64,000 nt of DNA from DASPHG01 sp963849605 (GTDB lineage Bacteria > Actinomycetota > Thermoleophilia > Solirubrobacterales > Thermoleophilaceae). The notes under the pieces are model-generated. The model did no database searches. It was not told the DNA's origin and saw nothing but the letters and a program-made list of their open reading frames with translations. The position numbers and the translations under genes are program-made. Location: positions 310,001 through 374,000 of the forward strand of contig CAWKHX010000017.1 of the NCBI GenBank assembly GCA_963849605.1, written 5' to 3'. Below, one piece after another: positions 51,852 to 60,595 of this stretch; within the stretch, counting starts at the first letter, position 1, and each line of letters opens with the position of its first letter.

Positions 51852-52700
51852 CACCGTCTGCGCGGCACCGGCAGCCTCGACCAGTCGCTCAAGGTCGATG
51901 CCGGTCTCGTAGCCCATCTCGTGCAGCATCGACACGAGGTCCTCGGTGGCGATGTTCCCGGTCGCACCGCGCGGCACGGGGCAGCCGCCGAGCTCGCCGA
52001 ACGACGACTCGAACGAGCGCACGCCGCTTTCGAGCGCGGCGAGCACATTCGCGAGTCCCTGCCCGCGCGTGTTGTGGAAGTGGGCGGTCAGCTGGGTGCC
52101 GGCGAGGCGCTCGTGCGCCGCCTCGAAGAACTCGGTCACCTGACGGGGGTTCGCCATCCCGGTCGTGTCGCCGAAAGCGATCTCCGCGCAGCCCGCGGCG
52201 ATCAGCCGCTCCGCGATCTCGAACACGCGCTCCGGCGGCACCTCGCCCTCATAGGGACATCCGAAGCTGACAGAGATGACCCCCTCGCACCGCAGCCCCT
52301 CCTTCCGCGCGCGCTCGATCACGCGCTCCAGGCCGGCGAGGGAGTCCTCGATGCTCCGGTTGACGTTCTTCAGGTTGTGCGTCTCGCTCGCTGACAGGAA
52401 GAGGTTCACCTCGTCGAACTTGTCCCGCTGCGCGAGCGCGTTGTCGAGCCCCTTCTCGTTCGGGATCAGGACCGTCACCGCGACGTCGTCCGGGATGTCG
52501 GCCTTCGCGAGCACCTCCGCCCCGTCAGCGAGCTGCGGGATCACCTCCGGCTTCACGAAGCTCGTGACCTCGAGGCGCGGCACGCCAGTCCTCGCCAACA
52601 GCTCGATCAGGCGCACCTTCTCCGCCGTCGGGATGACCTCCGGCTCGTTCTGGAACCCGTCCCGCGGCCCGACCTCGCGAATGTCGACGCGATCGCTCAC
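51783..52700 (-). CDS. mvaB: Hydroxymethylglutaryl-CoA lyase
   Basis: 305 residues from a GTG at 52700. Active-site motifs: IREVGPRDGFQNEPEVIPTA, VTSFVKPEVIPQLAD, FGCPYEGEVPPER, TAHFHNTRGQGLANV and the catalytic-loop Cys in GGCPVPRGATGNIATED. It cleaves HMG-CoA to acetyl-CoA and acetoacetate, the last step of leucine degradation; other genes here (carboxyltransferase, hydratase, AacS) fit the same pathway. Two bp after the SDR gene stop, so probably co-transcribed with it. Confidence 0.93.
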   Translation of the reverse strand: MSDRVDIREVGPRDGFQNEPEVIPTAEKVRLIELLARTGVPRLEVTSFVKPEVIPQLADGAEVLAKADIPDDVAVTVLIPNEKGLDNALAQRDKFDEVNLFLSASETHNLKNVNRSIEDSLAGLERVIERARKEGLRCEGVISVSFGCPYEGEVPPERVFEIAERLIAAGCAEIAFGDTTGMANPRQVTEFFEAAHERLAGTQLTAHFHNTRGQGLANVLAALESGVRSFESSFGELGGCPVPRGATGNIATEDLVSMLHEMGYETGIDLERLVEAAGAAQTVLGRTLGSHVLVAGPVDWSPGPR

Positions 52701-52702
52701 GC

Positions 52703-53440
52703 CTACATCATGCCGAGGCCGCCGCTCACTCCGATCGTCTCGCCTGTGACGTATGAGGCGTCGTCCGACGCGAGGTAAGCGACAGTGGCCGCGACCTCGT
52801 CGGGCCGGCCGATCCGGCCGAGCGCGGTCTTCGACACCATGCCCTTCACCAGCCGCTCGCCGAGCTCCCCGAGATGCTCCGGGGCCGCCATCAGCAGCGG
52901 TGTCTCGATCGGTCCCGGCGCGATCGCGTTGCAGCGCACGTTGTAGCGCGCGCTCTCCTGCGCGATCGCCTTCGTGAACCCGATCACCCCAGCCTTCGCG
53001 CCCGAGTATGTCGCCGACCCTGGCGAGCCGACCCGGCCGGCCTCCGACGCGATGTTGATGATCGTCCCTCCCCCACGCTCCTGCATCCCGGGCAGCACTG
53101 CGTGCGTGACGGCGAGGACGCCGACCAGGTTCACGCCGATCACGAGGTCCCACATCTCGGGCGTCGAGTGGATGAAGAAACCGAAGGCATCGGTCCCCGC
53201 GTTGTTCACGAGGATGTCGATCGTTCCGACCTGGTCGACGGCGGCCTTGATCGAGTCGGTCGAGCGGACGTCCAGCTCGTACGCGTCACCCGAGATCTCA
53301 CCGGCGACCGCGCGCGCCGAATCGGGGTTGACGTCCGTGACCGCGACGTGAGCACCCTCGGCGGCCAGACGCCGGCAGGTGGCCGCGCCGATGCCGCTGC
53401 CGCCGCCGGTGACGAGCGCCGTCTTTCCTTCGAGCCTCAT
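52703..53440 (-). CDS. Short-chain dehydrogenase/reductase
   Basis: 245 residues from the ATG at 53440. Classical SDR: cofactor motif ALVTGGGSGIGAATCRRLAA, NNAG in VNNAGTDAFGF, catalytic Ser-Tyr-Lys in NIASEAGRVGSPGSATYSGA and KAG, and FKPG-like IAPGPIETPLLMAAPEH. FabG/3-hydroxybutyrate dehydrogenase-like. Asp after the first strand (VTDVNPDS) suggests NAD preference. Ahead of mvaB in the same direction; a 3-hydroxybutyrate or 3-oxoacyl substrate would fit. Confidence 0.9.
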   Translation of the reverse strand: MRLEGKTALVTGGGSGIGAATCRRLAAEGAHVAVTDVNPDSARAVAGEISGDAYELDVRSTDSIKAAVDQVGTIDILVNNAGTDAFGFFIHSTPEMWDLVIGVNLVGVLAVTHAVLPGMQERGGGTIINIASEAGRVGSPGSATYSGAKAGVIGFTKAIAQESARYNVRCNAIAPGPIETPLLMAAPEHLGELGERLVKGMVSKTALGRIGRPDEVAATVAYLASDDASYVTGETIGVSGGLGMM

Positions 53441-53468
53441 CGGCGCGCAGCGTATAGCGTGGCCAGCT

Positions 53469-54146
53469 ATGGAACCCGTGCCCATCGTCGGCGCCACCGG
53501 CGCACTCGGCTTCGGCCTCGCGTTGCGGTTCGCCAAGGCGGACGTGCCCGTCGTGATCGGCTCGCGCCGCCCCGACGCGGCCGCCGAGAGCGCCGAGAAG
53601 CTGCGCGAACGGGTGCCGGGGGCCGAGGTCGAAGGGCTCGAGAACGCGGAGGCGGTGACGCGCGGCCCCATCGTCGTCCTGTCGGTCCCGTTTCGGGCGC
53701 AGTCGGAGAACCTCACGAACCTGAAGACCGCTCTCCAGCCCGGCCAGATCCTCGTCGACGCGACCGTGCCGCTGGCCGCGGCCGTGTCGGGCAAGGCGAC
53801 GCGGCTGCTCGGCGTTCCGCAGGGCTCCGCCGGCCAGCAGGCGCAGGAGATGGTCCCGGAGGGCGTGGAGGTGGTCAGCGCACTCCACACGGTGAGCGCT
53901 CCAGTGCTGAACGACCTCGATCGTGAACTCGACGAGGACGTGCTGCTCGCGGGCGACCGCAGGGCGACGAAAGCGCAGGTGGCGGAGTTGATCGCTCGCA
54001 TCCCGGGGCTGCGCCCGGTGAACGCCGGCACGCTCGAGACGGCGCGCCTGATCGAGGGGCTCACGCCGCTCCTGATCTCGGTCAACGCGCGCTACAAGAC
54101 GCACGCGGGCGTCAAGCTCACCGGCCTGCCCGACGAGCTGTGGTAG
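53469..54146 (+). CDS. npdG: NADPH:F420 oxidoreductase
   Basis: 225 residues from the ATG at 53469. The N-terminus PIVGATGALGFGLALRFAKA is the NADP-binding loop, with VVIGSRRPDAAAESAE next; F420-binding-region sequence VSALHTVSAPVLNDL and the C-terminal NAGTLETARLIEGLTPLLIS match the F420H2:NADP oxidoreductase family. It exchanges hydride between F420 and NADP. The start of cofD overlaps its stop, making it the first gene of a four-gene F420 unit. The 28-bp divergent gap to the SDR gene must hold both promoters or lead elsewhere. Confidence 0.9.
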   Translation: MEPVPIVGATGALGFGLALRFAKADVPVVIGSRRPDAAAESAEKLRERVPGAEVEGLENAEAVTRGPIVVLSVPFRAQSENLTNLKTALQPGQILVDATVPLAAAVSGKATRLLGVPQGSAGQQAQEMVPEGVEVVSALHTVSAPVLNDLDRELDEDVLLAGDRRATKAQVAELIARIPGLRPVNAGTLETARLIEGLTPLLISVNARYKTHAGVKLTGLPDELW

Positions 54147-55033
54147 CCGTCCTCGCCGGTGGCACCGGCGGGGCGAAGCTGGCGGCCGGGCTCGCCGCGC
54201 TGACGGATGTGACCGTCATCGCCAACACCGGCGACGACGTCGAGATCTACGGCGTGCACGTCTCCCCCGATCCCGATCTCGTGACGTGGTGGCTCGCGGG
54301 CATCATCGACGAGCGCGGCTGGGGCATCGCCGGCGACACGTTCGAGGAGATGAAGCGCCAAGACGACCCGTGGTTCCAGCTCGGCGACCGCGACCTCGAG
54401 CTCTGCCGCCTGCGCACCGACGCGCTGCGCACGTCGCGGCTGACGGAGGCGCACGCGAAGGTGGTCGAGGCGGTCGGCGTCAAGCACCGCGTGCTGCCGA
54501 TGTCCGACGACCCGGTTCGCACGCACGTGCGCACGCCGCGCGGCCTGCGCCCCCTTCAGGAGTTCCTGATCGTCGACAGGTGCGCCGGCCCGATCGAGGA
54601 GGTCGTGCTCGAGGGAATCGACGCGGCGCGGCCGACGCCGGAGGTCGTCGAAGCGCTTGCGACCGCCGACACGATCGTGATCGGGCCGTCGAACCCGGTG
54701 ATCTCGATCGGGCCGATCCTCGCGGTGCCGGGCATCCGTGCGGCGATGCGCGACGCGCCGGCTCCGGTGATCGCCATCAGTCCGTTCGTGGGCGGCCACG
54801 GCATCAAGGGCCCGACCGACGACTTCTGCCGCAGCGTCGGCATCGCGCTGTCCGCCCAGGGGATCGCCGACCACTACCGCGACGCAATCGACGGGGTCGT
54901 CGCGGACGAGCCCGTCGAGGGCATTCCCGCGCTCGTGACCGACACGCTGATGACCGATGCGGCCCGGCGGGAAGAGCTGGCTCGGAAGATCCTGGATTTT
55001 GCGGAGTCGGGACGCTCGCTTGGCGCCGGATGA
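54140..55033 (+). CDS. cofD: 2-phospho-L-lactate (or enolpyruvyl) transferase, F420 synthesis
   Basis: 297 residues from a GTG at 54140, overlapping npdG. N-terminal VAVLAGGTGGAKLAAGLAAL, then IANTGDDVEIYGVHVSPDPD, metal/substrate region DDPVRTHVRTPRGLRPLQEF and GPSNPVISIGPILAVPG make a full CofD (FbiA in mycobacteria). It joins FO with the activated phospholactyl/phosphoenolpyruvyl group from CofC to give F420-0. In actinobacteria PEP is the usual donor source. Confidence 0.95.
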   Translation: MVAVLAGGTGGAKLAAGLAALTDVTVIANTGDDVEIYGVHVSPDPDLVTWWLAGIIDERGWGIAGDTFEEMKRQDDPWFQLGDRDLELCRLRTDALRTSRLTEAHAKVVEAVGVKHRVLPMSDDPVRTHVRTPRGLRPLQEFLIVDRCAGPIEEVVLEGIDAARPTPEVVEALATADTIVIGPSNPVISIGPILAVPGIRAAMRDAPAPVIAISPFVGGHGIKGPTDDFCRSVGIALSAQGIADHYRDAIDGVVADEPVEGIPALVTDTLMTDAARREELARKILDFAESGRSLGAG

Positions 55034-55056
55034 CCGGCTAATGTCGCCCGAGGCCC

Positions 55057-55767
55057 ATGCGGACACTCGCGATCCTGCCGGTGAAGAGCTTTGGCGCCGC
55101 CAAGCAGCGGCTCTCGCACTTCCTCGGGCAGGGGTCGCGTGAGGCGCTCGCGCAGGCGATGTTCTCGGATGTGCTCGCGTCACTGCGGCGCGTGAAGGGC
55201 CTCGACACCATCGCCGTCATCACCGACGACTCGCGCGCCGAGTCGGCCGCGCGCGGAGGCCGCGTGATCGTCATTCGCGACCGCGACGAGACCGGCCAGT
55301 CCGACGCCACGCGGCTGGGCATTCAGCACGCGCTCGAGTGCGAGTTCGCGCGCGTCCTGCTCGTGCCCGGCGACACGCCGCTGCTCGACCCGCTGGAGAT
55401 CGACGGCATGCTCACGCGGGCAAGCGCGGAGAACCTCGATGCCGTGATCGTGCCGGACCGCGCCGGAACCGGCACGAACGGACTGTTGCTGCGGCCGCCG
55501 ACCGCATTCGCGCCGAGCTTCGGCCCCGGCAGCCTCGAGCGGCACATCGAGGCGGCGTCCCATGCCGGAATCAAGTTCCGCGTCGAGCGCGTCCGTTCGC
55601 TCATGCACGACGTCGACACGCCTGATGACCTGGCCGACCTGGGGGTGCTGCTCGACGAGCGCCGCAGCGTCGCGCCGCGCACTCGCGGCGCGCTCCACCA
55701 GCTCGACCATTCGCAGGCGCGCGCGGCGACCGGGCGCCGGCGCCTGGTCATCCAGAGCGCCGCCTGA
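55057..55767 (+). CDS. cofC: 2-phospho-L-lactate/PEP guanylyltransferase, F420 synthesis
   Basis: 236 residues. GTP-binding start LAILPVKSFGAAKQRLSHFL; central VIVIRDRDETGQSDATRLGI, LLVPGDTPLLDPLEIDGML and VIVPDRAGTGTNGLLLRPP. CofC (FbiD) couples GTP to 2-phospho-L-lactate or PEP to form the substrate of CofD. The last ~35 residues (RRSVAPRTRGALHQLDHSQA) are basic and may be a local extension. Follows cofD after 23 bp. Confidence 0.93.
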   Translation: MRTLAILPVKSFGAAKQRLSHFLGQGSREALAQAMFSDVLASLRRVKGLDTIAVITDDSRAESAARGGRVIVIRDRDETGQSDATRLGIQHALECEFARVLLVPGDTPLLDPLEIDGMLTRASAENLDAVIVPDRAGTGTNGLLLRPPTAFAPSFGPGSLERHIEAASHAGIKFRVERVRSLMHDVDTPDDLADLGVLLDERRSVAPRTRGALHQLDHSQARAATGRRRLVIQSAA

Positions 55768-56474
55768 TCTCGCTACGAGCAGTTCCCGGGCTGCCCGAGG
55801 TGCGGCCAGGCGACGACCTCGCGGCGCTGCTGCCGCCGCTGGCCTCCGACGAGATCGTCGTGATCTCGCACAAGGTCGTCTCGAAGGCGGAGGGACGGAT
55901 CGTCGATCTCGGGTCGGTCGAACCGTCCGACGAGGCCCGCGCTCTCGGTAAGGACGACCCCCGGCTCGCGCAGGTGATCCTCGACGAGTCAGCGGCGATC
56001 GTGGCCGCGCGCGATGGCGTCGTGATCTGCGAGACCCGCCACGGATTCGTGTGCGCGAACGCGGGCGTCGACCAATCGAACGTCCCCGGGGACGACACCG
56101 TGGTGCTGCTGCCGCTCGATCCGGACGCGTCCGCACGTGAACTGCGAGCGCGGCTTCCGAACCGGCCCGGCGTGATCATCTCGGACACCTTTGGCCGCGC
56201 CTGGCGGGTAGGCCAGGTCGAGGTCGCGATCGGCATCGCCGGCGTTCAGCCGCTCGACGACTGGCGCGGGCGCCCGGACGCCGAGGGACGCGAGCTGGCG
56301 GCCACCGAGCTCGCGACGGCGGACGCGATCGCGGCCGCGTCCGAACTCGCCCGCGCGAAGGACAGCCGCGAACCTGTCGTGGTCGTCAGCGGCCTAGGCC
56401 GCTTCGTCACCGAGGAGGACGGGCCCGGTGCCGCCGCCCTCCTGCGCGCGCGCAGCGACGACCTCTTCCGCTAG
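55764..56474 (+). CDS. cofE: F420-0:gamma-glutamyl ligase, start at a CTG likely
   Basis: From the GTG at 55800 the protein is 224 residues. However, the codons before it read SLRAVPGLPEV, the family's conserved N-terminus, and the only possible start in that frame is a CTG at 55764 overlapping the cofC stop (CTGA), giving 236 residues. I prefer that start. Ligase motifs: VVISHKVVSKAEGR, GVDQSNVPGDD and ISDTFGRAWRVGQVEVAIG. It adds gamma-linked Glu to F420-0. No nitroreductase-like second domain as in mycobacterial FbiB. Ends 81 bp inside the 3' end of the convergent fbiC. Confidence 0.88.
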   Translation: MISLRAVPGLPEVRPGDDLAALLPPLASDEIVVISHKVVSKAEGRIVDLGSVEPSDEARALGKDDPRLAQVILDESAAIVAARDGVVICETRHGFVCANAGVDQSNVPGDDTVVLLPLDPDASARELRARLPNRPGVIISDTFGRAWRVGQVEVAIGIAGVQPLDDWRGRPDAEGRELAATELATADAIAAASELARAKDSREPVVVVSGLGRFVTEEDGPGAAALLRARSDDLFR

Positions 56475-58655
56475 CGGGAAGCGCCGGCGGATGCCGTAGA
56501 GCGTCGTGCGCTCCGCGGCGGGCCGGCCGGCCGCATGCGCCGCGCCGATCAGGTCCTCCGGCTCGAGCATCACGCCGTGGTAGGAGCCGGCGAGCCGCGA
56601 GATGTTCTCCTCCATCAGCGTCCCGCCCAGGTCGTTCACGCCCCAGTCGAGCGCCTCCGTGGCGGCGTCGAGCCCCATCTTCACCCAGCTCGCCTGCAGT
56701 GAGCGCACGCTCTTCCCCAGCGCGAGCCGGAAGACGGCCGTGTGCTTCAGGTTCTCCTCGCGCGAGATCTCCTCGATGCCGTGCGTGCGCCCGAGCAGCG
56801 TGTGGAACGGGATGAACGAGAGCGGCACGAACTCGTTGAAGGCCTCGGTCCGCTCCTGGAGCGCGCGCACAACGCGCATGTGCTCGGCGAGCTCCCACGG
56901 CTCCTCGATGTGGCCGAACATGACGGTCACGCTGGTCGACAGGCCGGCGCGCGCGGAGGCCTCCATCACCTCGATCCAGCGGCCCGCTGGCAGCTTGTTC
57001 GGCGAGATCCGCTCGCGCACGCCGTCGTCCAGCACCTCCGCGGCCGTTCCCGGGGTCGAGCCCAGCCCCGCGTCCTTCAGCCGCGCGAACGCATCGTCGA
57101 GCGGCAGGTCACCCGCGAGGTGGTCGACCTCCATCGGCGAGTACGCGTGCAGGTGGATGTCCGGTGCCACCTCCTTGGCGAGCCTGAGCCAGCTCTCGTA
57201 GTCCTCGATCGTCCAGTCGGGATGGATGCCCGACTGCATGCAGATCTCGGTCGCGCCGAACTCGACCGCCTCCCGCACGCGCCGCGCGAACTCGTCGCGG
57301 TCGTGCTCGTAGGCATCCGGCGAGCGCCTGCCCTGGCCGAAGCCACAGAACGCGCATCCGACGACGCAGATGTTCGAGACGTTGATGTTGCGGTTGACGA
57401 CGAACGTCACCTCGTCGCCGGCGAGCTCGCGCCGCAGCTCGTCGGCGGCCTGGCGCATGTCCTCGATCGCCTCGGGACGCGTCTCGGCGAACATCGCCGT
57501 GAGCGCCTCCGGGTCGAGCCACGCGCCGTCGCGCGCCCTCTCGATCGCCGGCGCGACGAGGTCGCGCCGGATCACGCGCTCCGACCGGCGGCCCGAACCG
57601 CGCCGCGGGATGAAGCTCCAGTACTTCCGCTTGATCACGTCGAGGACACCGGGCTCGAGCCACTCGGCGTCCATGTACTGCGGGTACACGCACAGCCGCT
57701 CGGTCAGCGCCTGGCCCTTCGGCTGGAGCAGCTTGCGCATCCGGTGCGGCGACGGGAACGGGTGCTCCGGCGAGATGTGATCGCCGTTCGCGGACAGCCC
57801 GCCGAGGTCGGTCGCGCCCTCTTCGACCAGCGGGAGCCACCAGTCGGAGAGGTTCGGGGGGATTTGGATGCCGACGTCGGGCATTAGGCGGTGGGCCGTC
57901 TGCACCAGCAGCTTCATGTCGTCAAGCGCGATTGGTGTTGCCCAGGCGGGCGGATCTATCGCTCGTCGCTCGTCGCTTGTCGCTGGTCGGTTTTGTGCCT
58001 CGTCGGCGATCTCCGCGGGCTCGGCGCCGTAGTAGCGGGGGTGTGGGACGAAGTTCTGGAGGATCACCTCTTGGAGGTGGCCGTGTTCGGCGTGCACCTC
58101 GGCGAGCACTTCGAGCGCATGTATGCGCTCCGCGGGCGTCTCGCCGATTCCGACCAGGATTCCGCTCGTGAAGGGGATCTTCAGCTCGCCGGCGGCGCGG
58201 ATCGTGCCCAGGCGGACGTCGGGGTGCTTCGTCGGCGAGCCCTGGTGAACGACGAGGTCCGGGTTCGTCGACTCGAGCATCAGCCCCTGAGAGGCGGTCA
58301 CCTCGCGGAGCCGGGCGAGGTCGTCCCGCTCGATCGCGCCGATGTTCGTGTGCGGCAGGAGCCCGCGCTCGAGCGCCCGCTCGCACGCCCAGGCCACGTA
58401 CGCCGTGAAGTCCGCGTGCCCGTAGCCGTCGAGCCTTGCGGCGACCTCTGCGTTCACCTCCGGCCGCTCGCCCGTCAGGATCAGCAGCTCCTTGGCGTTG
58501 CGGCGGACGGCGTCGTCGAGCAGCCGCTCGACCTCGTCAGGCGCGTACAGGTGGGCGCGGTGCGTCGCGAACGCGCAGTACTTGCAATAGCACCGGCACG
58601 TCCGCGACAGCGACAGCGTGAAGTTGCGCGAGAAGGTGACTCGCCGGCGGCTCAA
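56394..58655 (-). CDS. fbiC: FO synthase, fused CofG-CofH radical SAM enzyme
   Basis: 753 residues. Two radical SAM [4Fe-4S] sites are present: CRCYCKYCAF near residue 20 (CofG half) and CVVGCAFCGF near 425 (CofH half), with the linker in between. It makes the deazaflavin FO from tyrosine and a 5-amino-6-ribitylamino-uracil. Unusual: between VPHPRYYGAEPAEIAD and the next conserved helix (IALDDMKLLVQTAHRL) lies an insertion of about 20-25 residues (EAQNRPATSDERRAIDPPAW), encoded in part by a 7-bp tandem repeat at 57960. The gene is monocistronic on the opposite strand to npdG-cofE. Confidence 0.93.
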   Translation of the reverse strand: MSRRRVTFSRNFTLSLSRTCRCYCKYCAFATHRAHLYAPDEVERLLDDAVRRNAKELLILTGERPEVNAEVAARLDGYGHADFTAYVAWACERALERGLLPHTNIGAIERDDLARLREVTASQGLMLESTNPDLVVHQGSPTKHPDVRLGTIRAAGELKIPFTSGILVGIGETPAERIHALEVLAEVHAEHGHLQEVILQNFVPHPRYYGAEPAEIADEAQNRPATSDERRAIDPPAWATPIALDDMKLLVQTAHRLMPDVGIQIPPNLSDWWLPLVEEGATDLGGLSANGDHISPEHPFPSPHRMRKLLQPKGQALTERLCVYPQYMDAEWLEPGVLDVIKRKYWSFIPRRGSGRRSERVIRRDLVAPAIERARDGAWLDPEALTAMFAETRPEAIEDMRQAADELRRELAGDEVTFVVNRNINVSNICVVGCAFCGFGQGRRSPDAYEHDRDEFARRVREAVEFGATEICMQSGIHPDWTIEDYESWLRLAKEVAPDIHLHAYSPMEVDHLAGDLPLDDAFARLKDAGLGSTPGTAAEVLDDGVRERISPNKLPAGRWIEVMEASARAGLSTSVTVMFGHIEEPWELAEHMRVVRALQERTEAFNEFVPLSFIPFHTLLGRTHGIEEISREENLKHTAVFRLALGKSVRSLQASWVKMGLDAATEALDWGVNDLGGTLMEENISRLAGSYHGVMLEPEDLIGAAHAAGRPAAERTTLYGIRRRFPLAEEVVAARAQEGGGTGPVLLGDEAA
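57960..57987. repeat. Tandem heptamer in fbiC (unit CGCTCGT, four copies)
   Basis: Units CGCTCGT, CGCTCGT, CGCTTGT and CGCTGGT follow each other without gap, two of them identical. Located within the extra loop of fbiC. Since 7 is not a multiple of 3, gain or loss of one unit would shift the reading frame. Confidence 0.7.
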
Positions 58656-58686
58656 GGCCGCCGAGATTACTCCTGCCGGCCGCGCG

Positions 58687-59472
58687 TCAGCCGACCGGCT
58701 CCATCCCGCCCGGACCCTTCTTCCCGGGCACGATCACCATCCGGAAGTAAACGAGGGCGCCCAGGACCCCGCCCACCACCGGGGCGAGAACGTAGGTGAT
58801 GATGAAGTCGTCCGCACCGCCCCACTCGCCGGAGACCAGCGCGGGACCGAACGCGCGCGCCGGGTTGAAGCCGGCGCCCGTGAGCGGACCGGCGATCATC
58901 ACGAGCATGCCCAGGGTCCCGCCGATTACGAGCGCGGCCCAGCCGCGGTCGCTGCGCGGGTTCACGGCGACGCCGACGATTGCCCAGACCAGGAAGAACG
59001 TGCCGAGAAGCTCGACCGACACGCCGCCCCAGAACACCTCGCCGCCAATGCGGTCGCTGATGCCGACCGCACCGAAGTTGACCGCATCCGCATTGGGGTA
59101 GTCGTCGAGCAGGGCCTTCGTGCACAGCGCGCCCAGCGTGGCGCCGGCAAGCTGGACCACGATGTAGATCGCGGCGTCGATCGGCTTGATCTCGCGGATC
59201 ACGGTCAGGGCCGCGGTGACCGCCGGGTTGAAGTGAGCCCCGGACACCAGCGCGAGGGTCTGGATCATGAAGAAGAGCACGAAGACGTGCACCAGGCCGA
59301 TCACGGTCCAGTCGATGAAGGGAGCGATGGGCGAGTCTGCGGATGCAGCGATGTTGAACTGCGAAACCACCAGAGTCACGACCAGGACGAGTGTGAACGT
59401 CCCGATGAACTCAGCGATGTAAGCGGAAGTCCCGCGATCGGCGGGCTGGGGCACTGTCGATCCATCAGCCAC
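58687..59472 (-). CDS. Aquaporin/glycerol-facilitator family protein (MIP)
   Basis: 261 residues with six helices and both signature loops: SGAHFNPAVTAALTV and GAGFNPARAFGPALVSG (two NPA boxes). Loop spacing and the Phe/His-type filter region (IAEFIGTFTLVLVVTLVVSQ) suit a water channel, but the selectivity filter cannot be fixed by eye. Upstream gap to the lipoprotein gene (59473-59603) holds one copy of the 60-bp double hairpin. Confidence 0.92.
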   Translation of the reverse strand: MADGSTVPQPADRGTSAYIAEFIGTFTLVLVVTLVVSQFNIAASADSPIAPFIDWTVIGLVHVFVLFFMIQTLALVSGAHFNPAVTAALTVIREIKPIDAAIYIVVQLAGATLGALCTKALLDDYPNADAVNFGAVGISDRIGGEVFWGGVSVELLGTFFLVWAIVGVAVNPRSDRGWAALVIGGTLGMLVMIAGPLTGAGFNPARAFGPALVSGEWGGADDFIITYVLAPVVGGVLGALVYFRMVIVPGKKGPGGMEPVG

Positions 59473-59517
59473 TTCTGATCCTCCTGCTGGTCGTTGGCGC
59501 GCGGCACGTTATTTAGC

Positions 59518-59575
59518 TCCGCGGACATCCTTGTCCGCGCCTGATGGCATAGGCGACCTCCAGTCGCCGTAAACG
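59518..59575 (+). repeat. 60-bp double-hairpin intergenic repeat, copy 1
   Basis: Two hairpins in series: GCGGAC-ATCCTT-GTCCGC (59521-59538) and GGCGAC-CTCCA-GTCGCC (59552-59568), then CGTAAACGC. A near copy (about 48 of 60 bases) is at 62282-62341 on the minus strand, with hairpin sequence and spacing kept. Here it lies between two divergent genes. Confidence 0.6.
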
Positions 59576-59603
59576 CGGCTCTACGGGTTACGGTTCGGCG
59601 CCG

Positions 59604-60563
59604 ATGCGGCGAATCCTCGTGCTGATCGGGCTCGCGCTGGCCCTCGGCGGTTGCGGCGACGCTGACGACGAAAGCGCCTCACCCCCCACCGTCACGGTCG
59701 GGCTCGACTTCACGCCCAACGCGGCGCACGCGGGGATCTACGGGGCGGTCAGGACAGGCCGGGACGAGGAGAACGGCGTGCGCATTCAGATCCGCCCGCC
59801 GGCGGGCGGCAGTCCCGACTCGCTGAAGCTGCTCGCGACGCGGCGTGCCGACATCGCCGTGCTCGACATCCACGACCTCGGCCTGGCGATCGAAAAGGGG
59901 ACGGACGTCGTCGGGGTCGGGGCGCTCGTGCAACGCCCGCTCGCCGCGGTGATCGCGCGCGCTGACCGCGACATCCACCGGCCACGCGAGCTCGATGGCC
60001 ACGACGTCGGCGTCGCGGGCCTACCGTCGGACGACGCCGTCCTCCGCGCCGTGGTCGAGGACGACGGCGGCGACTTCGACCAGGTCCACCGCGTGACGAT
60101 CGGCTTCGGCGCCGTGGCCAACCTGCTGGCCGGGAAGGTCGACGCCGCGACCGCGTTCTGGAACGCCGAGGGCGTCGTGCTGCGCGAGCGCGGCCTTAAA
60201 ACGCGCGAGTTCCGCGTCGACGACTTCGGCGCCCCGCGCTACCCCGAGGTGGTGCTCGTCGTCCGCCGCGACACGCTCGAGGATCGCCGCGACGACGTGG
60301 CCGCCGCGGTCCAGGCGATCGCGGAGGGCACGGAGGACGCCCTCGCCGACCGCGATGCGACGGTGGCTGAGATCGCGGCCGCGTCCGAGTCCGACGAGGA
60401 GCTCGTCCGCGCACAGCTCGACGCGGTCGCGCCGGCGATGACGCCGCCGCTCGTCCTGCGCCGAAGCGCGCTCGAGGCCTGGTCGCAGTTCGACGCCGAG
60501 TTCGGGATCCTCGAACAACCGGTCGAGGTCGACCGCGCATTCGTGTTCGACCTTCTCTCATAG
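59604..60563 (+). CDS. NMT1/ThiY-type ABC substrate-binding lipoprotein (orphan)
   Basis: 319 residues. Lipoprotein signal (RILVLIGLALALGGCGDADD, Cys16). Periplasmic-binding fold with the family start VGLDFTPNAAHAGIYGAVRT, IAVLDIHDLGLAIEKGTDVV and DAATAFWNAEGVVLRERG. Members carry hydroxymethyl-pyrimidine (ThiY), alkanesulfonate or similar small molecules. There is no permease or ATPase gene beside it, nor a TPP riboswitch upstream. The cognate transporter must be elsewhere. Confidence 0.82.
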   Translation: MRRILVLIGLALALGGCGDADDESASPPTVTVGLDFTPNAAHAGIYGAVRTGRDEENGVRIQIRPPAGGSPDSLKLLATRRADIAVLDIHDLGLAIEKGTDVVGVGALVQRPLAAVIARADRDIHRPRELDGHDVGVAGLPSDDAVLRAVVEDDGGDFDQVHRVTIGFGAVANLLAGKVDAATAFWNAEGVVLRERGLKTREFRVDDFGAPRYPEVVLVVRRDTLEDRRDDVAAAVQAIAEGTEDALADRDATVAEIAAASESDEELVRAQLDAVAPAMTPPLVLRRSALEAWSQFDAEFGILEQPVEVDRAFVFDLLS

Positions 60564-60595
60564 CAGCCTCATGCGGCGGCCGTAGCGTCGCCGCC

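Noticed and set aside
59473..59603. TPP riboswitch upstream of the ThiY-like gene
   Set aside because: No CTGAGA/ACCTGA-type conserved core; the space is taken by the double-hairpin repeat.
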